This document shows, piece after piece, positions 43,795 to 52,969 of a DNA stretch of 64,000 nucleotides (positions within the stretch are counted from its first letter, which is position 1; the number at the start of each line of letters is the position of its first letter). A model generated the notes under the pieces. That model saw only the letters and a list, made by a program, of their open reading frames with translations. It was not told where the DNA came from and ran no database searches. This DNA is from Pseudoteredinibacter isoporae. GTDB lineage: Bacteria > Pseudomonadota > Gammaproteobacteria > Pseudomonadales > Cellvibrionaceae. The position numbers and the translations under genes are program-made. The stretch covers positions 806,001-870,000 of the forward strand of contig NZ_JAAONY010000002.1 of assembly GCF_011602085.1 (NCBI RefSeq), read 5' to 3'.

Positions 43795-43915
43795 GTGCAG
43801 TTCCGTATTCGTTATTGTTATCGTGGCCCGGTTTAAACACCGGACTGTTGCTGAACTTTAATCGGATTACCACAAGAGGCTCCAGAGGCATTACCGTTTT
43901 TTACAGTGGAGCGGC

Positions 43916-45661
43916 TTATAACACCTCAATATGGTTCACCAACAATTGCAGACTGCGTCGTCCGCGAAATTCATTGACGTCGAGTTTAAAGGAAAGGTGC
44001 AGACGCTCAGCGCGATAGTTGGGCCATTGATCGGTATCGACGTTAAACGCAATAGCATCAATTAACTGCTGTCCCCCGGCCTCAAGGCTCACAGTAAATT
44101 TCAAATGGCGATCACCCACAATCCGCTGATTCACCAGATAAAACTCCCCATCGAAACTCGGCTCTGGAAAATTCTGGCCCCAGGGGCCGGCGGCCTGCAA
44201 CATTTCAGCAACCGGCATACTGAGTTCACTGTGGGACAAGGCACCATCGCTAATGATCTTTGCCTGCAGATCATCGCTATTCAACTGCTCTCTCACCACA
44301 TCATCGAAAGCTTTCTGGAAATCTTCAAAACGATTTTTGTCCAAACTCATGCCCGCTGCCATGGCATGCCCACCAAATTTGTTTAGCAAGCCGGGGTTGC
44401 GAGCGGCAACCGTATCCAGTGCGTCACGGATATGCAGCCCCGCGATGGAGCGTGCCGATCCCTTGATCGTTCCCGCATCGCTGTCCTCATCGGCAAACAT
44501 AATCACCGGACGGTGATATTTATCTTTAATGCGCGAAGCCAGAATACCAATAACCCCCTGATGCCAATCGGCCTGATAGAGGCTCAGGCCCCAGGGCATT
44601 TCATGTTCATCAAGATTGATTTGGCTGAGAGTATTGAGCGCCTGCTTCTGCATGGATTGCTCGATACTTTTTCGATCGCGATTTAAATCGTCCAGCTGTG
44701 TCGCAAGTTCCGCAGCATGCCCCTCATTAGGCGCCATCAAACAATCGATTCCCAGACTCATATCATCCAGACGCCCGGCCGCATTCAAACGTGGCCCCAA
44801 AACAAACCCCAAATCCACCGAGCTGATTTTGTCACAGGGTCGCCCGGCAACATTCAATAAGGCCTGAATACCCGGGCGAGACTGCCCCGCTCTAATTCGA
44901 GCCAGCCCCTGTTGCACCAGAATACGATTGGGATGATCGAGAGTGACCACATCGGCAATCGTGCCCAGCGCCACAAGATCCAATAACGAACCCAGATTCG
45001 GTTCAGGAATGCTCTGATCCGTAAACCACTGCACATCCCTCAGATGTTTGCGTAAAGCCAACATCACATAGAAAATCACCCCCACTCCGGCGAGATTTTT
45101 ACTCGGGAATTCACAGCCAGGCTGGTTCGGGTTCACAATCGCAACTGCAGCGGGAATCTCATCACCGGGCAAATGATGATCTGTGACCAGAACATCCATG
45201 CCCAGCTCGCGGGCGCGTGCAACCCCCTGCACACTGGAAATGCCATTATCCACAGTGATCAGAAGATCGGGCTTGTCACTGGCACTGGCGGCAACCTCCA
45301 CAATTTCCGGAGTCAGGCCATAGCCATACTCAAAGCGATTGGGAACCAGAAAGTCGATATGGTGCAGGCCCATCGCCTGCAGAGCCTGCATAGCCACGGT
45401 CGTGCTGGTCGCACCATCGGCATCGAAATCACCAACAATCAACACCCGCTCCTGCTTTTGCAGTGCGTGCCATAAACGCTCCACGGCCTGCTCTATGCCC
45501 TTTAGCAGTGTTGGCTGGGGCAACTTCGCCAGTTGTAACTCCAGCTCCTCCAGTTGCTCAACTCCGCGACTGGCGTATATGCGCTGTAATAAAACCGGAA
45601 GATCGGACTGCTGCAATGCCGAACTGGGGCTGGAGGGACGCTGGCAAATAATGGTGCTCAT
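43916..45661 (-). CDS. recJ: Single-stranded-DNA exonuclease RecJ
   Basis: A 581-residue 5'-3' single-strand exonuclease for recombination and mismatch repair. The DHH-domain motifs are intact: DFDADG (78-83), TVDNGIS (137-143) and VTDHH (159-163). DHHA1 motif GGHAMAAG follows near residue 410, and the C-terminal OB-like domain ends the protein. These carry the metal ligands. The start ATG begins MSTIICQRPS. Length is normal. Confidence 0.95.
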   Translation of the reverse strand: MSTIICQRPSSPSSALQQSDLPVLLQRIYASRGVEQLEELELQLAKLPQPTLLKGIEQAVERLWHALQKQERVLIVGDFDADGATSTTVAMQALQAMGLHHIDFLVPNRFEYGYGLTPEIVEVAASASDKPDLLITVDNGISSVQGVARARELGMDVLVTDHHLPGDEIPAAVAIVNPNQPGCEFPSKNLAGVGVIFYVMLALRKHLRDVQWFTDQSIPEPNLGSLLDLVALGTIADVVTLDHPNRILVQQGLARIRAGQSRPGIQALLNVAGRPCDKISSVDLGFVLGPRLNAAGRLDDMSLGIDCLMAPNEGHAAELATQLDDLNRDRKSIEQSMQKQALNTLSQINLDEHEMPWGLSLYQADWHQGVIGILASRIKDKYHRPVIMFADEDSDAGTIKGSARSIAGLHIRDALDTVAARNPGLLNKFGGHAMAAGMSLDKNRFEDFQKAFDDVVREQLNSDDLQAKIISDGALSHSELSMPVAEMLQAAGPWGQNFPEPSFDGEFYLVNQRIVGDRHLKFTVSLEAGGQQLIDAIAFNVDTDQWPNYRAERLHLSFKLDVNEFRGRRSLQLLVNHIEVL

Positions 45662-45788
45662 TAAGAATTCGGGCCTGATTTGTCGATTGGATGGGGCGTT
45701 ATCTTGAAAGCGCCAGTATAACCGCCTTGACCTGGAATCTTCGAGCCATTAAATTACCGAATCATCATTCAACTTTGAGATTAGTACC

Positions 45789-46148
45789 ATGTCCATATCC
45801 ATTTTGCGCATGCCGGCCTCCAGTGCTGGCGGCGAAAACAGCCCTATTGCCCCCGCCAAGCTGATCAGCGGCCAGCCCATGCAGGAAACCCACAATATGT
45901 TCACCAACAACGCTGAAAACTTTTTCTGTGGGGTGTGGCGCTCGGAGGAAGGCAAATGGAATATTGAATACAGCGAAGATGAGTTCTGCTACATGATCAG
46001 CGGTGAAGCGATCATTTGCAGTGAAGACGGAACATGCGAAACCGTAAAAGCCGGTGACGCATTTGCCATTCCGGCAGGCTTCAAAGGCACTTGGGAAAGT
46101 ATTGGCCACGCTCAAAAATTCTACGCGATTTACGAAGCTTCTGAATAG
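45789..46148 (+). CDS. Small cupin-domain protein (cupin_3 type)
   Basis: A 119-residue single-cupin protein. GVWRSEEGKWNIEYSEDEFCYMISGEAIICSEDG is motif 1 and GDAFAIPAGFKGTWE is motif 2. The usual His ligands are absent, as is common in this subgroup. Function unknown; it is divergent from recJ and alone. Confidence 0.87.
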   Translation: MSISILRMPASSAGGENSPIAPAKLISGQPMQETHNMFTNNAENFFCGVWRSEEGKWNIEYSEDEFCYMISGEAIICSEDGTCETVKAGDAFAIPAGFKGTWESIGHAQKFYAIYEASE

Positions 46149-46870
46149 ACGCCATGATGTAAAACACGAGCACATCATACCGCCCAGGGATGGGCATCAT
46201 TGACGAAGTATCAAATTGAAACCTTGCCGATATGAAGGCAAGAGGCAATCAAGACCAGGGGCAAAAAATCAGAGGGCATTAAAGAAAAATAGTGCGACGT
46301 TCGGTTTTCCTGTCCTAACCGGTAAACCGGTGTGATCAGCATCCTGCCAATCTCCTTACTGCAAATCGACCTCAACACTTCCTTGCTTACGATTTGACCC
46401 AAACGCCGCGAGTTTCCATACAAACTTGTCAACCTGAAAAACAAAAAGCATTAACTGATTTTGATTTTTAAGTTGTAAACTCAGTATAAATGTCTGAAGA
46501 AAAATAAACAGAGCGAAAAAGAAAAATCACTAAAACTAGTTAGGCACTTTAAATTGATCCAAATTGATTAAATTAAAATGCAATTTCTTTATCGAGCTTC
46601 AAACATTATCTACTCACTAGTTTAGTGGAAAATAAAATTTTATCGAGCAGGTTTACTCAACATTTTGACGGTTTTCGTCGATAAAATCACAGAACAACTG
46701 CCAAGACCGTCACTTCAGCTTTAATATTTCTTTCATAATTTCTGGCAAGCCTGAAAAACAAACAACTTTTTGAATTAAAAACAGAGTAAAAAGGTTTAAA
46801 CAATAGAAAGCCTGCTCTGGAAGGCCGTAAGCACAAATTGTCGTCTCGATAAATCAAAAAACCCAGACAT
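46149..46870. other. AT-rich gene-free region
   Basis: Over 720 bases without a convincing gene. The stretch 46440-46690 is strongly AT-rich. TTTATCGAGC occurs at 46588-46597 and 46639-46648, and an inverted TCGATAAA near 46678. AAATTGAT is repeated near 46551 and 46561. Short frames on the minus strand lack coding character. It may be a regulatory or silenced region, or a remnant. Confidence 0.45.
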
Positions 46871-46902
46871 AAAAAAACCGCCGGGAAATCGGCGGTTTTT
46901 TT
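46871..46902. terminator. Strong intrinsic terminator after pepO
   Basis: AAAAAAACCGCCG pairs perfectly with CGGCGGTTTTTTT across a 6-base loop. It can stop transcripts in both directions; pepO ends 37 bases away. Confidence 0.93.
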
Positions 46903-46938
46903 GATCCAGCTCAAATGCAGCCAGATAACAAGATCGTG

Positions 46939-49005
46939 TTACCAGATGGAAACGCGTTCTTCCGGTGGCAGGTACATGCCATCGCCCGGTTTCACATCAA
47001 AGGCTTCGTAGAAAGCATCGATGTTTGGCATTACACCGTTAACACGATACAAAGCTGGCGAATGCGGATCGGTTTTCAGCTGCTTGCTGAGATACTCTTC
47101 ACGCGCTTTACTGCGCCAGGCTTGCGCCCATCCCAGAAACACACGCTGCTCACCAGTAAATCCATCAATCATCGGGGATGGCTTGCCTTTTAATGACGCC
47201 TTGTAGGCTTTATAGGCAATGCTCAAACCACCGAGATCACCGATGTTTTCACCAATGGTTAACTCACCGTTAACGTGTTCGCCGGGCAGTGGTTCGAATT
47301 TATTGTACTGGTCGATCAACTTCTTGGTGCGATCTTTAAACTTGGCCAGATCTTCTTCAGTCCACCAGTTGCGCAGATACCCATCACCATCATATCGCGA
47401 ACCCTGGTCGTCAAAGCCGTGACCAATCTCGTGACCGATAACTGCACCGATGGCCCCATAGTTTACGGCATCATCCGCTTCAAGATTAAAGAACGGCGGC
47501 TGTAAAATTGCGGCAGGGAAAACGATTTCGTTCAGAATCGGATTAAAGTAGGCATTCACAGTTTGCGGGCTCATACCCCAACGTTCACGGTCTACCGGCT
47601 TGCCCAACTGATCGATCATATAATCGTGTTCAAACTTGCGTGCGCGTTGCAGATTGCCCACCAGCTCATCCGCTTTCAAACTCAGGGCACTGTAATCGCG
47701 CCATTTGTCGGGATAGCCAATCTTGGTACGGAATTTACCCAGCTTGTCTTTCGCCGCGACTTTGGTTTCATCACCCATCCACTCAAGGTTGTCAATGGAT
47801 ACACCGTAGGCGGCAATCAGATTCTCAACCAGAGTTTTCATACGGGCCTTGGCTTGCGGCGGGAAATGGCGAGCAACGTATTCCTGCCCCAGCAATTCAC
47901 CAAGGTTATTATTCAGGGCACTCACAGCACGCTTCCAACGAGCACTCGGCTCTTTTACACCGTATAAATGGGCGCTGCGGAATGCAAAGCGAGCATCAAA
48001 CAAGGCCTTATGCATCTCAGCGGCGTAGCTGTCCATCAAATGCAGTTTAAAATACAGCTTCCAGGTCGCCAGATCGGTATCTTTCACAATCTTGGGCAAG
48101 GCTTGCAGGTAACTGGGCTGATAGACAATGTATTCTTTCTGCCCGGCAACACCTGCGGCTTTCAGGAAACCCTGCCAGGCATCAACGCCGATATCACCCA
48201 TCCAGCCGTTGATTTCTTCATTGCTGAGGCGGTTGTAGGTTTTTTCACTGTCACGGTTTTCCACCTTGGTCCAGTGATGTTCCGCCATGGCTTTTTCCAG
48301 AGCGTATACCTTGGTGGTATCGCCTTTCAGGCCGCCTAAGTCTGCCAGGGATTTCAGGTACTCCTGATATTTAGCCTGGGTCTTTTGGGCTTTTTCAGTA
48401 TCGTCGAAATAGTAGTCGCGATCAGGCAAGCCCAGTCCGTCTTGAACCAGATACACAACATTGGTGTTGGGATCTTTCTTGTCGGCGTAAACCCAGAAGG
48501 CCGCTGGCGAGGTGTCGCTCATGATCCCGGCCTGGGCAAAGTACTTCACCACATCGCCTTTGTTCTGGATATTGTCGATGGCGGCGAATTCTGCTTGCAG
48601 GGGCTTCATGCCCAGCTCATCGACCAGGGCTTCATTCATGTAACTGTTGTAAAGATTGCCGATTTGCTGGCCCGATTCGGAATCGGCCTTTTTGGAGACT
48701 TCTTCGATAATCGCTCGAATTTGCGATTTGCTGTTTTCAGCCAGGACGTTAAAGGTACCCCAGCGAGACTTGTCGTCTGGAATCTTGTGACTGTCTACCC
48801 AATGACCGTTGGTGTGGCGGAACATGTCATCAGCAGCTCGTACGCTCCTGTCCATACCGCTGGTATCAATACCGGATTTCATGGCCACTTGCTGGGCCTG
48901 AACTTCGGTATCAGCACTGGCTGTTTTTTCGCCACTGCCAACTTGTGGACCGCTACAGGCGGTGGCCGCCAGAGCAATGGCGCAAGCCAATAATTTACGT
49001 TTCAT
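46939..49005 (-). CDS. pepO: M13 family metallopeptidase (PepO/neprilysin-like) lipoprotein
   Basis: A 688-residue lipoprotein peptidase. The signal ends in ATAC with the Cys about residue 17. Zinc motif VIGHEIGHGFDDQGSRYDGDG (HEXXH) and the third ligand GENIGDLGG are intact, and the C-terminal FYEAFDVKPGDGMYLPPEERVSIW closes the family sequence. It cleaves small peptides in the periplasm. A stretch after the lipobox is a low-complexity linker. It is divergent from udk, 123 bases away. Confidence 0.95.
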   Translation of the reverse strand: MKRKLLACAIALAATACSGPQVGSGEKTASADTEVQAQQVAMKSGIDTSGMDRSVRAADDMFRHTNGHWVDSHKIPDDKSRWGTFNVLAENSKSQIRAIIEEVSKKADSESGQQIGNLYNSYMNEALVDELGMKPLQAEFAAIDNIQNKGDVVKYFAQAGIMSDTSPAAFWVYADKKDPNTNVVYLVQDGLGLPDRDYYFDDTEKAQKTQAKYQEYLKSLADLGGLKGDTTKVYALEKAMAEHHWTKVENRDSEKTYNRLSNEEINGWMGDIGVDAWQGFLKAAGVAGQKEYIVYQPSYLQALPKIVKDTDLATWKLYFKLHLMDSYAAEMHKALFDARFAFRSAHLYGVKEPSARWKRAVSALNNNLGELLGQEYVARHFPPQAKARMKTLVENLIAAYGVSIDNLEWMGDETKVAAKDKLGKFRTKIGYPDKWRDYSALSLKADELVGNLQRARKFEHDYMIDQLGKPVDRERWGMSPQTVNAYFNPILNEIVFPAAILQPPFFNLEADDAVNYGAIGAVIGHEIGHGFDDQGSRYDGDGYLRNWWTEEDLAKFKDRTKKLIDQYNKFEPLPGEHVNGELTIGENIGDLGGLSIAYKAYKASLKGKPSPMIDGFTGEQRVFLGWAQAWRSKAREEYLSKQLKTDPHSPALYRVNGVMPNIDAFYEAFDVKPGDGMYLPPEERVSIW

Positions 49006-49128
49006 CTCATTAATCCCCTTCAGTGTTTGGCCAATAGTTTTGGCAGCTTATTTGTTCTATGACGCGTGAATTGCAGCGTCTGTATTGCTATAGTGCGGCC
49101 TCTCCACTTAGACGATAGAAATTGCCCA

Positions 49129-49770
49129 ATGCGTTCAACCATTATTCTGATTAGCGGGCCCTCCGGTTCAGGTAAATCGACCCTGAGCGAGGCCCTCGCC
49201 GAAACCCTGAGTGAATCACTCGGGCCGGACTGTATAAATATCATCCACGAAGATAACTATTATCGGGATCAGAACGATAAACCCTTCGAGGAACGCTGTG
49301 AACAGAATTACGATCACCCGAGCGCCTTTGAGCATGAACTACTGTTAACCCAGTTACAGCAACTCCAGTCGGGTCAAAGTGTCGACATGCCAGTCTACGA
49401 CTTTTGCCAACACACCCGCAGCGATCAGGTCAAAACCCTGAAGCCCAGCAAGATCATTATCGTGGAAGGCATTTTGTTGCTCTCCCAAGCCAAGCTACGG
49501 GATTTCTCCGATTTGAACATCTATGTCGATGCGCCCATTGATATCTGTTTAATTAGACGTTTGGAACGGGATATCCACCAACGCGGACGTGATATGGCCT
49601 CCGTTCTCAGTCAATACCAGGCCACGGTGCGCCCTATGGCCGAAGCCTTTATTCTGCCCTCACGCCAGCACGCGGATGTGGTATTATCTGGCACGTCAAA
49701 GCCGGGACGCAGCCTGGCATTACTTCGTGACCACCTCGCTACTGTGGTTGGCACGCAGGCACCGAGCTAA
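49129..49770 (+). CDS. udk: Uridine kinase
   Basis: A 213-residue kinase that phosphorylates uridine and cytidine. The P-loop ISGPSGSGKSTLSEAL, then EDNYYRDQNDKPFEERCEQNYDHPSAFE and VEGILLL are family motifs; IDICLIRRLERDIHQRGRDMASVLSQYQATVRPM completes the lid. I chose the ATG at 49129, where the family sequence begins. A transporter for the same nucleosides follows 43 bases after the stop. Confidence 0.92.
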   Translation: MRSTIILISGPSGSGKSTLSEALAETLSESLGPDCINIIHEDNYYRDQNDKPFEERCEQNYDHPSAFEHELLLTQLQQLQSGQSVDMPVYDFCQHTRSDQVKTLKPSKIIIVEGILLLSQAKLRDFSDLNIYVDAPIDICLIRRLERDIHQRGRDMASVLSQYQATVRPMAEAFILPSRQHADVVLSGTSKPGRSLALLRDHLATVVGTQAPS

Positions 49771-49813
49771 CAAGGCTCACTTATAAGATCAAATAACAGC
49801 CAAGGAGCGTCCT

Positions 49814-51043
49814 TTGACTTCTTTGATACCTCTGGTAGGCATGCTGTGCCTGCTGGCCGTTGCTTTTGCATTTTCCAAAAACCGCCGCTCCATCAGTTGG
49901 CGCACGGTTGTCGCCGCTTTTTTAACCCAGGTCGCTTTGGGCGCCTTGGTGCTTTATGTGCCTTTTGGCCAAACCATGCTGGCCAGCCTGTCTGAAACCG
50001 TCTCCAGTGTTTTGAACTACGCCCAAGACGGCATCAAGTTTTTGTTCGGTGACCTTGGTCGCATGAAGATGGGCTTTATCTTTGCCTTTCACGTCTTGCC
50101 GGTGGTCATCTTCTTCTCTGCCCTGGTCGCGGTGCTGTATCACTGGGGCGTGATGATCTGGGTGATCCGTATTATTGGCGGCGGTCTGCGCAAGTTACTG
50201 GGTACCAGTCGCCCCGAGTCCATGGTTGCCGCCGCGAATATCTTTATCGGTCAGGCCGAAGCCCCTCTGACGATCAAACCTTACATCCCTACTCTTAGCC
50301 GCTCCCAACTGTTCGCCGTGATGGTGGGTGGTACTGCAACGGTAGCGGGTTCGGTATTGGCCGGCTACGTTGGCCTGGGCGTTGAGCTGAAATATCTGTT
50401 GGCCGCCAGCTTTATGGCCGCACCGGGTGCGCTGTTGATGGCCAAAATGCTGGAGCCGGAAACTGAAGAGCTGGATGCAGAATCTGAAAATGGCGAGATT
50501 TTTAAAGAAAGTTATGTGAACGTGATCGATGCCGCCGCCAGTGGTACCTCACAAGGTCTGATTCTGGCCGCCAACATCGGCGCCATGTTGATTGCGTTTA
50601 TCGCGCTGATCGCCATGCTGAATGGTATTTTGGGTGCCGTCGGCGGCTGGATCGGTGTCGAGCAATTATCGTTGGAATGGATTCTTGGTCATGTCTTCCG
50701 CATTGTGGCGGTGCTGATGGGTGTGCCCTGGGAAGAGTCGATTACCGCTGGCAGTCTGATTGGTCAGAAGCTCGTATTGAACGAGTTTATCGCCTATGCA
50801 AATTTCGCTGAGATTAAAGAGCAATTGAGTCCATACAGTCAGGCGGTAATCACGTTTGCACTCTGTGGCTTTGCGAACTTCTCTTCGATCGGTATTTTGC
50901 TGGGTGGCTTCGGTACGATTGCACCGGAACGTCGCCAGGATGTTGCCAAACTGGGCTTGAAGGCGGTTATCGGTGGCTTTATGGCAAACCTGATGAGCGC
51001 TTGCATTGCAGGCTTCTTCTTATCGTTTACTTTGGCCGCCTAA
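49814..51043 (+). CDS. nupC: NupC/CNT family nucleoside transporter
   Basis: A 409-residue concentrative nucleoside transporter with about ten to eleven hydrophobic segments. IFIGQAEAPLTIKPYIPTLSRSQLFAVMVGGTATVAGSVLAGY is the family core, and the C-terminal ALCGFANFSSIGILLGGFGTIAPERR is diagnostic. It imports nucleosides with protons or sodium. It starts at TTG (49814) after AAGGAG. It lies in a run with udk, so the two form a salvage pair. Confidence 0.94.
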   Translation: MTSLIPLVGMLCLLAVAFAFSKNRRSISWRTVVAAFLTQVALGALVLYVPFGQTMLASLSETVSSVLNYAQDGIKFLFGDLGRMKMGFIFAFHVLPVVIFFSALVAVLYHWGVMIWVIRIIGGGLRKLLGTSRPESMVAAANIFIGQAEAPLTIKPYIPTLSRSQLFAVMVGGTATVAGSVLAGYVGLGVELKYLLAASFMAAPGALLMAKMLEPETEELDAESENGEIFKESYVNVIDAAASGTSQGLILAANIGAMLIAFIALIAMLNGILGAVGGWIGVEQLSLEWILGHVFRIVAVLMGVPWEESITAGSLIGQKLVLNEFIAYANFAEIKEQLSPYSQAVITFALCGFANFSSIGILLGGFGTIAPERRQDVAKLGLKAVIGGFMANLMSACIAGFFLSFTLAA

Positions 51044-51075
51044 GCGGCCTTTCCGGCTCCGAATCCAGATAACGT

Positions 51076-51091
51076 TCGGGCTTAGGCCCGA
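51076..51091. terminator. Hairpin between converging nupC and acyl-CoA synthetase genes
   Basis: TCGGGC pairs with GCCCGA around TTAG, followed by GCTTT. Short and without a long T run, so only moderate support. Confidence 0.5.
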
Positions 51092-51162
51092 GCTTTGCGT
51101 CAGGTCCCCGAACCTAGAAATGAGCACCTAGGCATCAGCACTTCAACGACAATGTGCGACGA

Positions 51163-52710
51163 CTAAATCTGTCTCCCCGCGCCTTCCCAATACGGGTCTT
51201 TTAGACGCTTCTTAAAAATCTTACCGCTGTCTTCCCGTGGCAAAGCCTCATGAACATCGAGTTTTCTGGGCATTTTAAATCGTGCCAATTGGCCCTCAAG
51301 AGCATGTTGCAGTTCACCCAGACTCAGTACCTGACCGTCTTGTAACTGAACCGCAGCGACAATTTTTTCACCGAACTCTTCGTCGGGAGCACCGAAAACC
51401 GCGCAATCGAGCACCTGTGGCAAGCGCAGTATTTCAGCTTCAATTTCTGAAGGAAAAATATTGGCACCGCCGGAAATGATCATCTCTTTTTTACGGTCGC
51501 TGATAAACAGAAACCCCTCATCATCCAGATAACCCACATCGCCGACCGTTGCAAAGCCACCCAACTCCTGATCAGTCAGATCACCTTCACTATTGGTATA
51601 GCCAAAACCCGAAGCCAGCATGGAGTGAATATAGATGGTGCCAGTTTCCCCCGGCCCAAGCTCCTGGAGTTCATCATTGAGAATTTTAATGGCCGTTCCT
51701 TCCCGGGCACGACCAACCGATCCGGGTTTTTCCAGGGCCTCTGTCGCGCTGATCAACGTCATAAAACCTAATTCGCTGGCACCATAACTTTCGTAAAAGA
51801 TCGGCCCAAACCAATCAATCATGGCTTGTTTTACGTCCACTGGACATGGCGATCCGGTAGAAACGGAATAACGCAGACTGCAGACATCATACTGTTCTCT
51901 GACTTCTTGAGGCAGCTTCAGCAGACGAATCATCATAGTGGGGACAATATACGCGTGAGTGATTTTTTCGCGTTCAACGATTTTGAGAAAATCTTCCGGG
52001 TCAAACTGGGACTCGATGTAAATATCGACGTCGGTTGCCGACAACGCAGACAGACTGAGCGTGTTCGGTGCGCTGTGATACATCGGCGCGGCCATATAAA
52101 ACTTGTCGCCCGGCTGGAGGAACATAAACCCCTGAGCCAACATTTGGTACATCATATAGCGATCAGGCGCGTCGGGATGACTGGGGCGCACAATCCCTTT
52201 CGGGCGCCCAGTGCTGCCTGAGGTGTACGCAAACAAACCTCGAACCTTTTGGGGTGCAGAAGCGATTTCTTCAGCTGCCTCGATTGCGGCATGGAGATTT
52301 TGATACCCTCCTTCCTCGGTAACCGTTCCCAGCTCATACCTTTCAATAATTGATCGTGGCGTCGCTTGCGCCAACACAGCGATACCGGCGATTTGCTCCC
52401 TAAACACTGTGTGTTCACTTAAAACATTCAGTAAATCTCTGTGGCCTAGTAAAACCTTCGCCTTGGAGTCTTCCAGAATATGCGCGATTTCAGCCGCAGA
52501 ACCATGCCAGTTCAAGGCCACATAGCGCGCGCCAACATAGCGACAGGCTTCGATGATTTGCAGATACATTGGCTCGTTGCGCATCAATATGGCAATCGCA
52601 TCATCCGGCCGAACGCCGTTGGCCACCAATACGGAAGCGATCTTTTTTACGCCGCTGAGAAAGGAAGTTTCTGATAATGCCTGACCGGCAAAAACAATTT
52701 GGGATGGCAT
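51163..52710 (-). CDS. AMP-dependent acyl-CoA synthetase/ligase
   Basis: A 515-residue adenylating enzyme that joins a carboxylic acid to CoA through an acyl-AMP. FAYTSGSTGRPKGIVR is the ATP-binding P-loop, YESYGASELGFM the adenine-binding motif, FATVGDVGYLDDEGFLFISDRKKEMIISGGANIFPSEIE the hinge, and the catalytic Lys lies in EDSGKIFKKRL. The acid substrate is unknown; the sequence suits a medium- or long-chain or aromatic acid. It is a single gene. Confidence 0.92.
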   Translation of the reverse strand: MPSQIVFAGQALSETSFLSGVKKIASVLVANGVRPDDAIAILMRNEPMYLQIIEACRYVGARYVALNWHGSAAEIAHILEDSKAKVLLGHRDLLNVLSEHTVFREQIAGIAVLAQATPRSIIERYELGTVTEEGGYQNLHAAIEAAEEIASAPQKVRGLFAYTSGSTGRPKGIVRPSHPDAPDRYMMYQMLAQGFMFLQPGDKFYMAAPMYHSAPNTLSLSALSATDVDIYIESQFDPEDFLKIVEREKITHAYIVPTMMIRLLKLPQEVREQYDVCSLRYSVSTGSPCPVDVKQAMIDWFGPIFYESYGASELGFMTLISATEALEKPGSVGRAREGTAIKILNDELQELGPGETGTIYIHSMLASGFGYTNSEGDLTDQELGGFATVGDVGYLDDEGFLFISDRKKEMIISGGANIFPSEIEAEILRLPQVLDCAVFGAPDEEFGEKIVAAVQLQDGQVLSLGELQHALEGQLARFKMPRKLDVHEALPREDSGKIFKKRLKDPYWEGAGRQI

Positions 52711-52861
52711 GCTGAGTTCTCTCTGCTGAATCCTATACGATCGTAGTGTTCAGCCTAGACTCTCATTAAACTTTTTAGCGCACTAGGGTTAAAGACGACA
52801 TTCGGGAAGTGGATAGGGAAAGAAAAGAATCAAGGCCTCCAGAACTCATTCGTGAAAACAA

Positions 52862-52893
52862 GGCAGGATTAATGGCTTTAAACCCATCCTGCC
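52862..52893 (-). terminator. Terminator after the LplT-PlsC fusion gene
   Basis: GGCAGGAT pairs perfectly with ATCCTGCC across a 16-base loop that contains a further TGG/CCA; on the minus strand TTGTTTTC follows. Confidence 0.6.
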
Positions 52894-52969
52894 CTCTAGC
52901 TTGTCACTGTATAGAGACAATCAAATAATTGAGACTATCAAATACAAGAATCCGTAATCATCAAAACCA

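Noticed and set aside
46687-46914. Minus-strand 75-codon frame in the AT-rich gap
   Set aside because: It spans the pepO terminator and has no recognisable features.
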